From Parabacteroides sp. PF5-6 (GTDB lineage Bacteria; Bacteroidota; Bacteroidia; Bacteroidales; Tannerellaceae), in the NCBI RefSeq assembly GCF_029504695.1, contig NZ_JAQFIN010000001.1:1-64000 (forward strand): a DNA stretch of 64,000 nucleotides, given 5' to 3'. Below are positions 8,479 through 17,614 of the stretch, in pieces; positions within the stretch are counted from its first letter, which is position 1; the number at the start of each line of letters is the position of its first letter. Made by a program: the position numbers and the translations under genes. The notes beneath the pieces are model-generated. The model ran no database searches. It was not told the DNA's origin and worked only from the letters and a program-made list of their open reading frames with translations.

Positions 8479-11229
8479 ATGGAAGTGAAAAAACTATACC
8501 TGTCATTGATTTTATTGACATTTACGTTTGTCGGTTTTGCGCAACAAAAGATATCCCTGAATCTGAATCAGGTCACTGCCGAAGAGCTTTTCCGCCAGAT
8601 CGAACAGCAGAGCGGATACACGATCTATTGTAATCCCGCCGATATGGATTCTTTGTTGTTCTCGGTGCAATGTGTCGACGAGTTGGCGCCACAGGCTTTG
8701 GCCAAGGCTTTTGAAGGAACCGCTTTTCAGGTCTCCGTGTACGAAGGCAAACAGCAGCTCTTTGTCTTGAAAGAGCGGTCGTTGGTGACCAGTATCTCCG
8801 ATGATTATTTCTATCAGCGGAAAGAACTCGAACGGGGATCATCGGATTATTATTTGCTCAATCCGATGGAACAGAAAGCGACGTCGGAGAATAAAGTCTA
8901 TACGATCGGCGATGAAACGGCAACGACCTTGCCGGATAAAGTGCAACTGACCGGGGTGATCAGCGACTTCCGCACGGGCGAACCGATTGTGGGCGCTGTG
9001 ATTTATGAAGAAACGACCATGGCCGGTGCGACCACCGATGCCTACGGTTATTATTCCTTGTCGTTGCCTTCCGGTCGCCAGCGTCTGTTGATCCGGGGGC
9101 TCGGACTGAAAGATACGCAACGGCAGGTGCAGCTCTATGGCAATGGCAAGCTGGATATCGAACTGGAAGAGGAGGTCTATTCGCTGAAAGAGGTGACGGT
9201 CACTTCCGAGCGCCTGGCGCGTGTGCAGAGCACGGCATTGGGTGTCGAGCGGATGCAGATCAAAGATATCAAGAATATACCGACGGCCTTTGGCGAGATG
9301 GATGTGATCAAGGTGGTGATGATGTTGCCCGGCGTAAAGTCCGTAGGCGAAGCCTCGAGCGGGTTTAACGTGCGCGGCGGCTCTACCGACCAGAACCTGA
9401 TCCTGTATAATAACGGAACGATTTACAACCCGACCCACCTGTTCGGGTTCTTCTCCGCTTTCAATCCCGACCTGGTCAAAGAGATCGAGTTGTATAAGAG
9501 CAGTATCCCTTCCAAATACGGCGGACGTATCTCTTCCGTATTGGAGATCAATGCCCGCGAAGGGAATAAAAAAGAATTTACCGGACAGGTCAGTATCGGG
9601 CTGTTGACCAGCCGCGTCACCCTGGAAGGACCGATCGGCGAGAAGACCTCGTTTATCCTCGGGGGACGTACTACCTATTCGGACTGGATCCTGGGCATGT
9701 TGCCCGAAGACAGCGGATACAAAGACGGGAAAGCCGGCTTCTACGACTTGAACGCGATCCTCGATCATAAGTTCTCCGATAAAGATAACCTCTATATCAG
9801 CGGCTATTACAGCAATGACCGTTTCCGTTTCGACTCGGATGAGCGCTACGGCTATACCAACGCGAACGCTTCGGCCAAGTGGCGGCATATATACAATAAC
9901 CGGTTGACCAGTACGATGACCGGCGGATACGACCATTACAGCTACCATACGGAGACGCGTGAGAATCCGTCGGATGCCTATAAATTGAAGTTCGGTATCA
10001 ACCAGGTGTACGGTAAGTTCGATTTCACCTCTTATATTACGGATAAGCATACCCTGGATTTCGGGCTCAACTCTACCTTATATATGCTTTCGCCCGGCAC
10101 CTATACGCCCAATTCGGACTCTTCGCTGGTGGCACGCGATCAGATCCAGGATGAGCGCGCATTGGAAACCTCCGTTTACCTGGCCGACCGTTGGGAGATC
10201 ACACCCAAACTGTCGATCGACCTGGGCGTGCGCTATACGATGTTCAACGCTTTAGGCCCGCGTACCTATACCTTATACGATCCGAACCAATTGCCCGACG
10301 AGACGAACGGAATCTCGACCGAAGAAGCCGGCGACTGGAAATCGTTCAAGACCTACCACGCACCGGAGTTCCGCCTGTCTGCCCGGTACGCGTTCAGCAG
10401 TGATTTCTCGATCAAAGCCGGAGCGAATACCTTGCGGCAGTATATCCATAAGATCTCGAATACCACGGTTATGTCGCCCACCGATACCTGGAAATTGAGT
10501 GATGCGAATATCAAACCGCAGAAGGGACTGCAGGTGGCTGCCGGTATCTATAAGAACTTCCTCGACAATACGATCGAAACATCTATCGAAGGGTATTATA
10601 AAACGATGGAGGATTACCTGGATTACCGCTCGGGCGCCCAGTTGATCATGAATCACCATATCGAAACGGATGTGATCAGTACCACCGGACGCGCCTATGG
10701 CGTTGAATTGATGCTCAAGAAGACGCAGGGCAAGCTCAACGGCTGGATCAGCTATGCCTATTCCAAGACCCAGTTGCGGCAGGACGACCCGCGGGTGGAC
10801 GATCCGATCAATAACGGCGACTGGTACAATGCCGATTACGACAAACCCCATGAGTTTAAGTTCGCGGGGAATTATAAATTTACCCAGCGCTATAGCCTCT
10901 CGATGAACTGCGACTATAGCACCGGGCGGCCGATTACGGTGCCGACCTCGAAATATCAATACGCGGGTGGGGAGTATGTGTATTATTCCGAACGCAATCA
11001 ATACCGTATCCCGGACTTCTTCCGTATGGACCTCTCTTTCAATATCGAGCCGAGCCATCACTTGACTCTCTTGACTCACAGCATGATCTCTATCGGGGTG
11101 TACAACCTGACCGGCAGGAAGAATGCCTATTCCGTCTATTATGTGGCGGAAGGAGGAAGGCTGAAAGGCTACAAGATGGCGATCTTCGGTTCGCCGATAC
11201 CTTATGTGTCTTATAATATTAAGTTTTGA
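8479..11229 (+). CDS. STN-domain TonB-dependent outer-membrane receptor
   Basis: A 916-residue receptor. Order of parts: signal peptide (1-21), STN short N-terminal domain (about 24-95, ISLNLNQVTAEELFRQIEQQ), carboxypeptidase-regulatory-like beta-sandwich (about 155-235, GEPIVGAVIYEE), plug (about 250-370, SGFNVRGGSTDQNLILYNNG), then a 22-strand beta-barrel ending in YVSYNIKF. The STN domain in the family usually contacts a FecR-type anti-sigma factor, but no ECF sigma or FecR gene is next to it. It is followed by two DUF4249 lipoproteins, the Bacteroidota counterpart of a SusD-like lid, so it probably imports a ligand other than a simple glycan. The ligand is unknown. Confidence 0.92.
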   Translation: MEVKKLYLSLILLTFTFVGFAQQKISLNLNQVTAEELFRQIEQQSGYTIYCNPADMDSLLFSVQCVDELAPQALAKAFEGTAFQVSVYEGKQQLFVLKERSLVTSISDDYFYQRKELERGSSDYYLLNPMEQKATSENKVYTIGDETATTLPDKVQLTGVISDFRTGEPIVGAVIYEETTMAGATTDAYGYYSLSLPSGRQRLLIRGLGLKDTQRQVQLYGNGKLDIELEEEVYSLKEVTVTSERLARVQSTALGVERMQIKDIKNIPTAFGEMDVIKVVMMLPGVKSVGEASSGFNVRGGSTDQNLILYNNGTIYNPTHLFGFFSAFNPDLVKEIELYKSSIPSKYGGRISSVLEINAREGNKKEFTGQVSIGLLTSRVTLEGPIGEKTSFILGGRTTYSDWILGMLPEDSGYKDGKAGFYDLNAILDHKFSDKDNLYISGYYSNDRFRFDSDERYGYTNANASAKWRHIYNNRLTSTMTGGYDHYSYHTETRENPSDAYKLKFGINQVYGKFDFTSYITDKHTLDFGLNSTLYMLSPGTYTPNSDSSLVARDQIQDERALETSVYLADRWEITPKLSIDLGVRYTMFNALGPRTYTLYDPNQLPDETNGISTEEAGDWKSFKTYHAPEFRLSARYAFSSDFSIKAGANTLRQYIHKISNTTVMSPTDTWKLSDANIKPQKGLQVAAGIYKNFLDNTIETSIEGYYKTMEDYLDYRSGAQLIMNHHIETDVISTTGRAYGVELMLKKTQGKLNGWISYAYSKTQLRQDDPRVDDPINNGDWYNADYDKPHEFKFAGNYKFTQRYSLSMNCDYSTGRPITVPTSKYQYAGGEYVYYSERNQYRIPDFFRMDLSFNIEPSHHLTLLTHSMISIGVYNLTGRKNAYSVYYVAEGGRLKGYKMAIFGSPIPYVSYNIKF

Positions 11230-11270
11230 GGGAGGAAGTTTTATTTTGATTAGCAAAACAAGATAAGAAG

Positions 11271-12407
11271 ATGAAAAAGAAACTAATATATTGGATCGTT
11301 TTTTTAGCCATAGCGATAAGTTGTATCAGTCCTTACGAACCGCAGGGCATTGAGTCGACCGAAGGTTTGCTGGTGGTGGAGGCCACCCTGCTGGCCCCTT
11401 ATGGGACTGAGGTTAAATTGAGCCGGACGATTTCGTTGAATGATATGACATACGAACCGGTCAGTGGGGAGGTGAAGATTCTTTCGGACGATGGCGTGGC
11501 CTATCGTCTGACGGAAACGGAAAAGGGAACCTATACGCTGGAGCAGGAGTTTGTCTACCGCGAGAATGTGAAGTATGCGCTGGATATGATCTTGGACGGG
11601 AAGCATTATCGTTCGGAGTATGTAGAGCCTTTGCGCACGCCCGAAGTGGATGCGCTGACATGGAAGTATAACGAAAAATATGAACAGGTAGATATCATGG
11701 TCACAGTGAGTAATCCGGATGTGGATGTGGCCTATTATCAATGGAAGTTCAAAGAAAATTGGGAAGTGAGAGCCCCTAATTTCGGTACCCATCGATGGGA
11801 TCCGGATGCCAGACGTGTGATAACGAATGAACTAGATACTCCAAATAACCGGTATTACTGTTGGGCAAAAGATAGTTCGCGTCATTTCATCCTGGGATCT
11901 TCGGAGAAATTTATTTCTACAACGATAAAAGACAAGGTGATAAATGAGATCGCTTACGGCGGATCGCGTTTAAGTAATTTGTATCATATCTCCGTCAAGC
12001 AATACGAACTGGATGGAGAGGCTTATTCATACTTTCGGAATTTGCAGAATAATGTGGAAACAACCGGAAGTATATTTGCTCCGCAACCGACGGAAATGAA
12101 AGGCAATATCAACAACCTGGATAATCCGAAAGAAACGGTCATCGGTTTTTTTGTGGCAACAACGGAAATAACGATCGAGATGTATATCGAAGCAAATGAA
12201 GTGCCGGAAATGCAAGTTAGAGGATCTGATTGTCTGGAGGTTTTAAAAGACTTTAAAGGCCCTCAAGACGCGTATGACCAAGGGTATGGTATCCTGACTT
12301 ACGGTATCGGTGCACCTCCTGAGTATATGCTAATGCGTTGTGTCGATTGCACCCGGAGAGGGGGGACAAAAAAGAAACCCGAATGGTGGCCGAATGATCA
12401 TCAATAA
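11271..12407 (+). CDS. DUF4249 family lipoprotein, copy 1
   Basis: A 378-residue lipoprotein. The signal sequence ends in a lipobox (AIAISC), with the lipidated Cys at about residue 18. The N-terminal mature part (PYEPQGIESTEGLLVVEATL) and the C-terminal RCVDCTRRGGTKKKPEWW block are typical of DUF4249 proteins, which accompany FecA/STN-type TonB receptors and are presumed surface-exposed binding partners. It is a tandem paralogue of the next gene, with strong identity over the whole length and the greatest divergence in the middle third. It probably sits on top of the receptor encoded upstream. Confidence 0.88.
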   Translation: MKKKLIYWIVFLAIAISCISPYEPQGIESTEGLLVVEATLLAPYGTEVKLSRTISLNDMTYEPVSGEVKILSDDGVAYRLTETEKGTYTLEQEFVYRENVKYALDMILDGKHYRSEYVEPLRTPEVDALTWKYNEKYEQVDIMVTVSNPDVDVAYYQWKFKENWEVRAPNFGTHRWDPDARRVITNELDTPNNRYYCWAKDSSRHFILGSSEKFISTTIKDKVINEIAYGGSRLSNLYHISVKQYELDGEAYSYFRNLQNNVETTGSIFAPQPTEMKGNINNLDNPKETVIGFFVATTEITIEMYIEANEVPEMQVRGSDCLEVLKDFKGPQDAYDQGYGILTYGIGAPPEYMLMRCVDCTRRGGTKKKPEWWPNDHQ

Positions 12408-12432
12408 TCATCCGTGAGCAATAGATGGATTC

Positions 12433-13572
12433 ATGAGAGAGAAACTGATATATGGGATCACGTTTTTGGTGGTGATGATTGGTTGTATCACTCCGTACGA
12501 ACCGCAGGGCATTACGCCTACGGAAGGGCTGTTGGTGGTCGAGGCTACCTTGTTAGCGCCTGTCGGGACGGAGGTCAAACTGAGCCGGACGATAGCGCTG
12601 GACAAGCTGACCTATGAACCGGTCAGCGCCACGGTGAAGATCCTTTCCGACGATGGCGTGGAATACCGGATGACGGAGACGCAAACAGGAACCTATACGT
12701 TGGAACAGGAGTTTACCTACCGCGATCAGGTGAAGTATGCGTTGGATATCGAATGGAGTGGGAAACACTATCGTTCGGCATACGTCATTCCTTCGCTGAC
12801 GCCGGATATGAGTTTCAGGTGGGCCTATAACGAGAAGTATGAACAGCTGGAGATCATGGTGTCGGTAGATAATCCGGATGTGGATGTGGCGTATTACCGG
12901 TGGAGCTTCAAAGAGAACTGGGAGTTTATGGCGTCCCATTTCGCTACCCACCGTTGGGATCCGGTGACCCGGTTTCTCAGCGTGAACGATCCGTTCAGTT
13001 CCGATAACAGCTATTATTGTTGGTCGAGAGACAGCTCGACCCATTTTATCCTCGGCTCTTCCGAGAAAAAGACGACCACCAGCCTGCGGGATAAGGTGGT
13101 GCAGACAATCCCTTTGGGTTCCCCCAAATTCAGGTACCTCTATCATATCGATGTCAAGCAACACGCCATCCCCAAGGAAGCGTATAATTATTTCCGCAAT
13201 TTGCAGGATAACGTGGAGACAACCGGTAGCCTTTTTGGCGCTCAGCCCACGGAGATGAAAGGGAATATCACCTGTGTGGACAACCTGAAGGAGGCGGTGA
13301 TCGGCTATTTTGTGGCGACGACCGAGGCTTCCCGGGCGACTTATATCGAAGCGGCGGAGGTGCCCGAGATGAAAGAACGGTCGTTCGACTGTTTGGATGA
13401 TCCCGTGAAATTCAGCGATCATCTGACGGCCTATGATGCGGGATATTTTATCTCTCTTTTCGATCCCAACCCGGAGATCGAGACCGAATATATGCCCATG
13501 CGCTGTGTCGATTGCACCCGTAAGGGCGGAACGAAGAACCGGCCGGCCTGGTGGAAGACTGATCATTATTAA
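12433..13572 (+). CDS. DUF4249 family lipoprotein, copy 2
   Basis: A 379-residue lipoprotein and close tandem copy of the preceding gene (shared CITPYEPQGI.PTEGLLVVEATLLAP, VKLSRTIAL, ATHRWDP, HFILGSSEK and the Cys-containing C-terminal RCVDCTRKGGTK). The lipobox Cys follows VVMIG. The 25-base gap and same strand place it in the same operon. Conserved ends with a variable middle suggest two alternative or cooperating lids for one receptor; this is inference from the duplication. Confidence 0.88.
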   Translation: MREKLIYGITFLVVMIGCITPYEPQGITPTEGLLVVEATLLAPVGTEVKLSRTIALDKLTYEPVSATVKILSDDGVEYRMTETQTGTYTLEQEFTYRDQVKYALDIEWSGKHYRSAYVIPSLTPDMSFRWAYNEKYEQLEIMVSVDNPDVDVAYYRWSFKENWEFMASHFATHRWDPVTRFLSVNDPFSSDNSYYCWSRDSSTHFILGSSEKKTTTSLRDKVVQTIPLGSPKFRYLYHIDVKQHAIPKEAYNYFRNLQDNVETTGSLFGAQPTEMKGNITCVDNLKEAVIGYFVATTEASRATYIEAAEVPEMKERSFDCLDDPVKFSDHLTAYDAGYFISLFDPNPEIETEYMPMRCVDCTRKGGTKNRPAWWKTDHY

Positions 13573-13594
13573 AGAAAAACGATCCATAAGAATC

Positions 13595-15280
13595 ATGTAT
13601 ATGAAAAAGTATTGTATTCTTTTTATTTGTGTTTTGTTTATTGTAGCGGATGTCTGTGCCCAAACGACTCAACGCGAAAGGGTTTATCTGCAGACCGATA
13701 AACAGCTTTATATCTCCGGCGAACTGTTGTGGATGAAGCTCTATACGACGGATGAAAAAGGGAAACTGACCGCTTTCAGTAAGATCGGTTATGTCGAGTT
13801 GCTTTCCGATTCGATCGCGGAGGCACAGGTGAAGCTGGATATCACCGGAGGCACAGGCGTGGGCTGTATGGAACTCTCCCCGATGCTTCCGACCGGCCAT
13901 TACCGCTTGGTAGCCTATACCCGCGCGATGAGGAACGAACCGGCAGATGTCTTTTTCGAGAAGACCGTGAGTATCATCAATCCGTATGTGGGTGATGAAG
14001 GCTCTATCGGAGATCAGAAAGATGCCGATACCAAGCATTTTGGTTCCTTCTCGCGGGAGGCGATAAACCCTACGATGATATCGACGGATCGTACGGTGTA
14101 CACCAACCGAAGCCGGGGGGAGATCCGTTTGAAAGACCTGCCCGCCACATACCTCTCTCTGGCCGTTTCGGTTGCCGGCGCCGATCCGTTGGCCGCACCG
14201 GAAGCTTCGGTCGTAAACTGGAAAAAAGGTTTGTCTGCACGCGAAGCCGTGCCGCGGACCGATCGTTATCTGCCGGAATACGAAGGAGCGATTATTGAAG
14301 GCGTAATCATAGATAACAAGACGGGTGAAGCGAAGCAGGATCAGTATGCCAACGCGTTATTGTCTTTCCCCGGAAACGATATCCAGCTTTTTGGCGGACA
14401 GCCCGGGGAGAACGGACAAGTCACTTTCTTTACGCACCAGATCAGCGGGAAAAAAGAGGCGGTGACGGTCGCTTATACCCCTTATGAGGAATCGTTCCGG
14501 TTGGATTTATCCTCCCCTTTTGTTACCCATGCGACACAGGCGTTGCCTCCTTTGAAGATCGACAGTGGATGGCATAACTACCTGGAACAGCGAAACCTGG
14601 GTGTGCAGATCGTTGAAGCCTATACTTCCGACTCGCTGAGCCGGGTGAAGCCGCTATCGCCTTATTTCAATTATAAGCCGTACAAATCATATATCCTGGA
14701 TGAATATACCCGCTTTGGACGTATGGATGAGGTCTTTCTGGAGTTTGTCACCCCTGTCCGTCTGCGTAAAACGAATACCGGAAGAGTGTTCAATACCCTG
14801 AATGAACGAATGGACGGATTCGCGATGGGGCAGACCTTGGTTTTGCTCGATAATGTGCCGGTGATGAATCATGAGTTGATGGCCGCCTATAACCCGTTGT
14901 TGGTGCGGAAGATCGAAGTGTTTCTGGGACGTTACCTTTTCGGGGAACAGCTTTTCGAGGGGATGGTATCTTTTACTACCTATAATAATGATTATCCTTC
15001 GATCACCTTCGGGCAAGATACGCAGTTGTTTGATTATGAAGGGACGCAGAGATACCGCTATTTCTATTCCCCGGTCTATGACGGAGAGGCTTCTACGCGG
15101 ATGCCCGACTTCCGGCATACGCTGCTCTGGGAACCCGCCCTGGAAAATAGAGGGGAAAAAGAACGGGTCATTCCTTTTTACACCTCCGACCTGCCGGGCA
15201 TTTATCGCGCAACGGTCGAAGGGATTGGGGCGGATGGCACAGTGGTGAGTGCTTCTTGTATTTTTGAGGTGAAAGAGTAG
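13595..15280 (+). CDS. MG2/macroglobulin-like secreted protein, last gene of the receptor operon
   Basis: A 561-residue secreted protein (signal peptide MKKYCILFICVLFIVADVCA; a second ATG at 13601 is equally good). The mature start, RERVYLQTDKQLYISGELLW, is the MG2-type beta-sandwich entry seen in alpha-2-macroglobulin-like proteins of Bacteroidota, and GHYRLVAYTRAMRNEP continues it. The C-terminal half has a TonB-plug-like stretch (VLLDNVPVMNHELMAAYNP, IEVFLGRYLFG). Family members often end TonB receptor/DUF4249 operons; their task is unknown, perhaps in periplasmic or surface assembly. The frame runs back to 13433, but that part overlaps the DUF4249 gene. Confidence 0.82.
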   Translation: MYMKKYCILFICVLFIVADVCAQTTQRERVYLQTDKQLYISGELLWMKLYTTDEKGKLTAFSKIGYVELLSDSIAEAQVKLDITGGTGVGCMELSPMLPTGHYRLVAYTRAMRNEPADVFFEKTVSIINPYVGDEGSIGDQKDADTKHFGSFSREAINPTMISTDRTVYTNRSRGEIRLKDLPATYLSLAVSVAGADPLAAPEASVVNWKKGLSAREAVPRTDRYLPEYEGAIIEGVIIDNKTGEAKQDQYANALLSFPGNDIQLFGGQPGENGQVTFFTHQISGKKEAVTVAYTPYEESFRLDLSSPFVTHATQALPPLKIDSGWHNYLEQRNLGVQIVEAYTSDSLSRVKPLSPYFNYKPYKSYILDEYTRFGRMDEVFLEFVTPVRLRKTNTGRVFNTLNERMDGFAMGQTLVLLDNVPVMNHELMAAYNPLLVRKIEVFLGRYLFGEQLFEGMVSFTTYNNDYPSITFGQDTQLFDYEGTQRYRYFYSPVYDGEASTRMPDFRHTLLWEPALENRGEKERVIPFYTSDLPGIYRATVEGIGADGTVVSASCIFEVKE

Positions 15281-15290
15281 GAAAGGGCCT

Positions 15291-15475
15291 TAGGAACTCA
15301 TAAGAGCATAAGAACTCATAAGAATTCATAAGAATCCTAGGACTCCTTTCTCTTATGAGTTCCTATGAGTTCTTATGAGTTCTTATGAGTTCTTATGAGT
15401 TCCTATGAGTTCCTATGAATTCTTATGAGTTCCTATGAGTTCCTATGAGTTCCTATGAGCTCTTATGAATTCTTA
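15291..15475. repeat. 10-bp tandem-repeat hairpin, array 1
   Basis: About four units of GAACTCATAA-type sequence (15291-15335), a centre with CCTAGGACTCC, then about twelve units of the complement GAGTTC(C/T)TAT (15351-15475) with a strict 10-base period. The two arms can pair into one long imperfect hairpin. It lies between convergent genes and probably terminates both. Its right end encodes the last two residues and stop of nadD. Related arrays are at 36714-36898 and 61306-61475. Confidence 0.85.
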
Positions 15476-16026
15476 AAGAAAGCCCTCACTTTCTCCGGCA
15501 AAAAAAAGCGAACATCCTCCCCTTGCCGGAAAGACTCCCGAATAAACGTCGAAGAAATCTCAATGATCGGCGCCTCCATCAACTTAACATCCGCATAGCC
15601 TTCGGGAATATGCATCGTATAGCCCGCCCGGGGATAGATGCGTATGGGGTAGTTGGCGATCAACTGCTCGTGGTCTTTCCATCGCTCGATGCGCGCCCAA
15701 TTGTCGGCGCCCATAATAAACACGAACCGGTAGTCCGGATAGGCCTGCCGGAGCGCACGCAATGTATCTATCGTATAGGTGGGCTGAGGCAGATGAAACT
15801 CAAAATCGCTGGCTTTGAAGCGGGGATCACCGTCGATCGCCGCCTCCATCATCTCCAACCGCAACCGGTTGTCCATCAGGCTATCGGCTTCTTTCAACGG
15901 ATTCTGCGGGGTGATCAGAAACCAGACTTCGTCGAGCTTCTCATATACGCAGATCCAGTTGGCCAACGCCAGATGTCCGATATGCACCGGATTGAAAGAG
16001 CCGGAGTAGATGCCGATCTGTTTCAT
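15463..16026 (-). CDS. nadD: Nicotinate-nucleotide adenylyltransferase
   Basis: A 187-residue NadD, which adenylates nicotinate mononucleotide to deamido-NAD in NAD synthesis. The nucleotidyltransferase motif GSFNPVHIGHLALA is at residues 9-22 and the second signature ISSTFIRES near residue 157. Its ATG overlaps the TGA of gmk by four bases (ATGA), so the two are translationally coupled. The final Asn-Ser and stop lie within a GAATTCATAA unit of the adjacent repeat array. Confidence 0.95.
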   Translation of the reverse strand: MKQIGIYSGSFNPVHIGHLALANWICVYEKLDEVWFLITPQNPLKEADSLMDNRLRLEMMEAAIDGDPRFKASDFEFHLPQPTYTIDTLRALRQAYPDYRFVFIMGADNWARIERWKDHEQLIANYPIRIYPRAGYTMHIPEGYADVKLMEAPIIEISSTFIRESFRQGEDVRFFLPEKVRAFFKNS

Positions 16027-16592
16027 TGGGAGAGGAAATGGCGGATGGTTTGATAGGCTTCCTCCTGGGCTTGCTCCAGGTTGTCGTTCACAATCACCAC
16101 ATCGAAGCGGGGACTGAAACTCAATTCGTATTCCGCTTTTGCCAAGCGCTGTTCGATCAGTTCCGGCGCGTCGGTACCCCGGCTCTCGAGCCGCCGCCGC
16201 AGTTCCTCGAGGTGAGGTGGCCGGATGAAGACGGCCAATGCCCGGTCGCCATAATATTCTTTGATGCGGCAGCCGCCGACCACATCGACATCGAAGATCA
16301 CATTGTCGCCGTTCTGCAATCGGCGCTCGACCTCGCTCTTGAGCGTGCCGTAGAATTTATCCGTATAGACTTCTTCGTATTCGAGGAACTCGCCGGCTTC
16401 GATCCGCCGGCGAAAGGCTTCGGGCGAAAGGAAATAGTATTCCACCCCGTCTTTCTCCGTTCCCCGCGGCGCCCGGCTGGTGGCGGAGATCGAGAAGTGC
16501 AGGTTCAATTCCTTTTGTTGCAACAGGTGATTGATCACCGTTGATTTGCCGGAACCGGAAGGGGCGGAGAAGATAATCAGTTTAGAGGACAT
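16023..16592 (-). CDS. gmk: Guanylate kinase
   Basis: A 189-residue GMP kinase (ATP + GMP to ADP + GDP). The P-loop SAPSGSGKSTVINHLL is at residues 9-24, and the GMP-binding and lid parts include SRAPRGTEKDGVEYYFL and FDVDVVGGCRIK. The start overlaps the end of the yicC-like gene by 11 bases and the stop overlaps the nadD start, giving a tight yicC-gmk-nadD operon. Confidence 0.96.
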   Translation of the reverse strand: MSSKLIIFSAPSGSGKSTVINHLLQQKELNLHFSISATSRAPRGTEKDGVEYYFLSPEAFRRRIEAGEFLEYEEVYTDKFYGTLKSEVERRLQNGDNVIFDVDVVGGCRIKEYYGDRALAVFIRPPHLEELRRRLESRGTDAPELIEQRLAKAEYELSFSPRFDVVIVNDNLEQAQEEAYQTIRHFLSQ

Positions 16593-17454
16593 TGAGCACT
16601 TGTTCTTTGATTTGTTCCAGTTCGTCTTTCATCTGCACGACGATCTTTTGCATTTCCACATGATTGCTTTTGGAGCCGAGCGTATTCACCTCGCGTCCGA
16701 TCTCCTGGGCGATAAAGCCTAACTTCTTGCCCGGACTGGTTTCGTCTTTGATCGTAGTCAGGAAGTAGGTCAGATGGTTTTTCAACCGGCTCTTCTCTTC
16801 GTTGATATCCAGCTTCTCGATATAGTAGATCATCTCCTGCTCGAAGCGGTTTTTGTCGTAATCCTTTTCGGCCACCTTCTCGAGGTTATCGATGATGCGG
16901 GCTTTGATCTTCTCGATGCGCTCGCCTTCGTATTGCTCCACTTCGGTGAGCAGGTGGTCGATATTGGCAATCTTCTTTTCGAACAGGTGAAAGAGCATTT
17001 CGCCTTCCTGGCGGCGGAAGTCCTGCAACTGCTTGATCGCGTCTTCGACTGTGGTACGCACCACAATCCATTCCGACTCTTCCAGTTCGGCCACTTCGGC
17101 TTTGATCACATCCGGCAGGCGCAGCAATACCTGGAACCAGTCTTGCGGCAGCTCCATCTTCATGCCGTCGGCAATCGTTTTGATCTGGTTGTAATAGCTT
17201 TCTACGGCGGCCACGTTGATCTGCGTCGGGATATCTTTGCCGATATTCTCGACCTGGATATTGAGCTCGATCTTTCCTCTTTCGACGGTCTGGAGCAGGA
17301 GAGAGCGCAGTTCCATCTCTTTTTCTTTATACACGGGCGGGATGCGGGTGGATATATCTAATTGCTTACTGTTTAATGCTTTGATCTCAACAGTTACTTT
17401 TTTCGCGGGTAATTCGGCAGTAACCTTACCGAAGCCGGTCATCGATTGTATCAT
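16582..17454 (-). CDS. YicC family endoribonuclease
   Basis: A 290-residue YicC-like protein. The N-terminal YicC domain begins MIQSMTGFGKVTAELP. The C-terminal DUF1732 part carries GFIAQEIGREVNTLGSKSNH. Family members are metal-dependent endoribonucleases, and yicC next to gmk is an ancient gene order, supporting the call. The middle is strongly coiled-coil. A TACCTTTG promoter box lies at 17529-17536. Confidence 0.93.
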   Translation of the reverse strand: MIQSMTGFGKVTAELPAKKVTVEIKALNSKQLDISTRIPPVYKEKEMELRSLLLQTVERGKIELNIQVENIGKDIPTQINVAAVESYYNQIKTIADGMKMELPQDWFQVLLRLPDVIKAEVAELEESEWIVVRTTVEDAIKQLQDFRRQEGEMLFHLFEKKIANIDHLLTEVEQYEGERIEKIKARIIDNLEKVAEKDYDKNRFEQEMIYYIEKLDINEEKSRLKNHLTYFLTTIKDETSPGKKLGFIAQEIGREVNTLGSKSNHVEMQKIVVQMKDELEQIKEQVLNVL

Positions 17455-17528
17455 ATATTTAATGAAGTTAGTAGGCAGAAGTTGGAAGTCATAAGCTTAT
17501 AACAATCACTCCTAAGCCATATTTGCCG

Positions 17529-17587
17529 CAAAGGTACATTATTCCCTGCAGAGTTCGGATACGAATGAATTTGTTTTTGTACTTTTG
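17529..17587. promoter_or_regulatory. Divergent promoter boxes for yicC-gmk-nadD and tsaB
   Basis: Minus-strand TACCTTTG at 17529-17536 faces the yicC-like gene, and plus-strand TACTTTTG at 17580-17587 faces tsaB, 28 bases before its ATG. Both match TAnnTTTG. Confidence 0.5.
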
Positions 17588-17614
17588 CCGTCTAATCTCC
17601 AACTTCTTACAACT

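Noticed and set aside
8839-10050. 403-residue minus-strand frame
   Set aside because: Antisense to the TonB receptor, with low-complexity His/Arg-rich composition.
12553-13596. 347-residue minus-strand frame
   Set aside because: Antisense to the second DUF4249 gene.
15291-15475. Possible CRISPR array
   Set aside because: The units are 10 bases, adjoining and without unique spacers; the second half is the reverse complement of the first.
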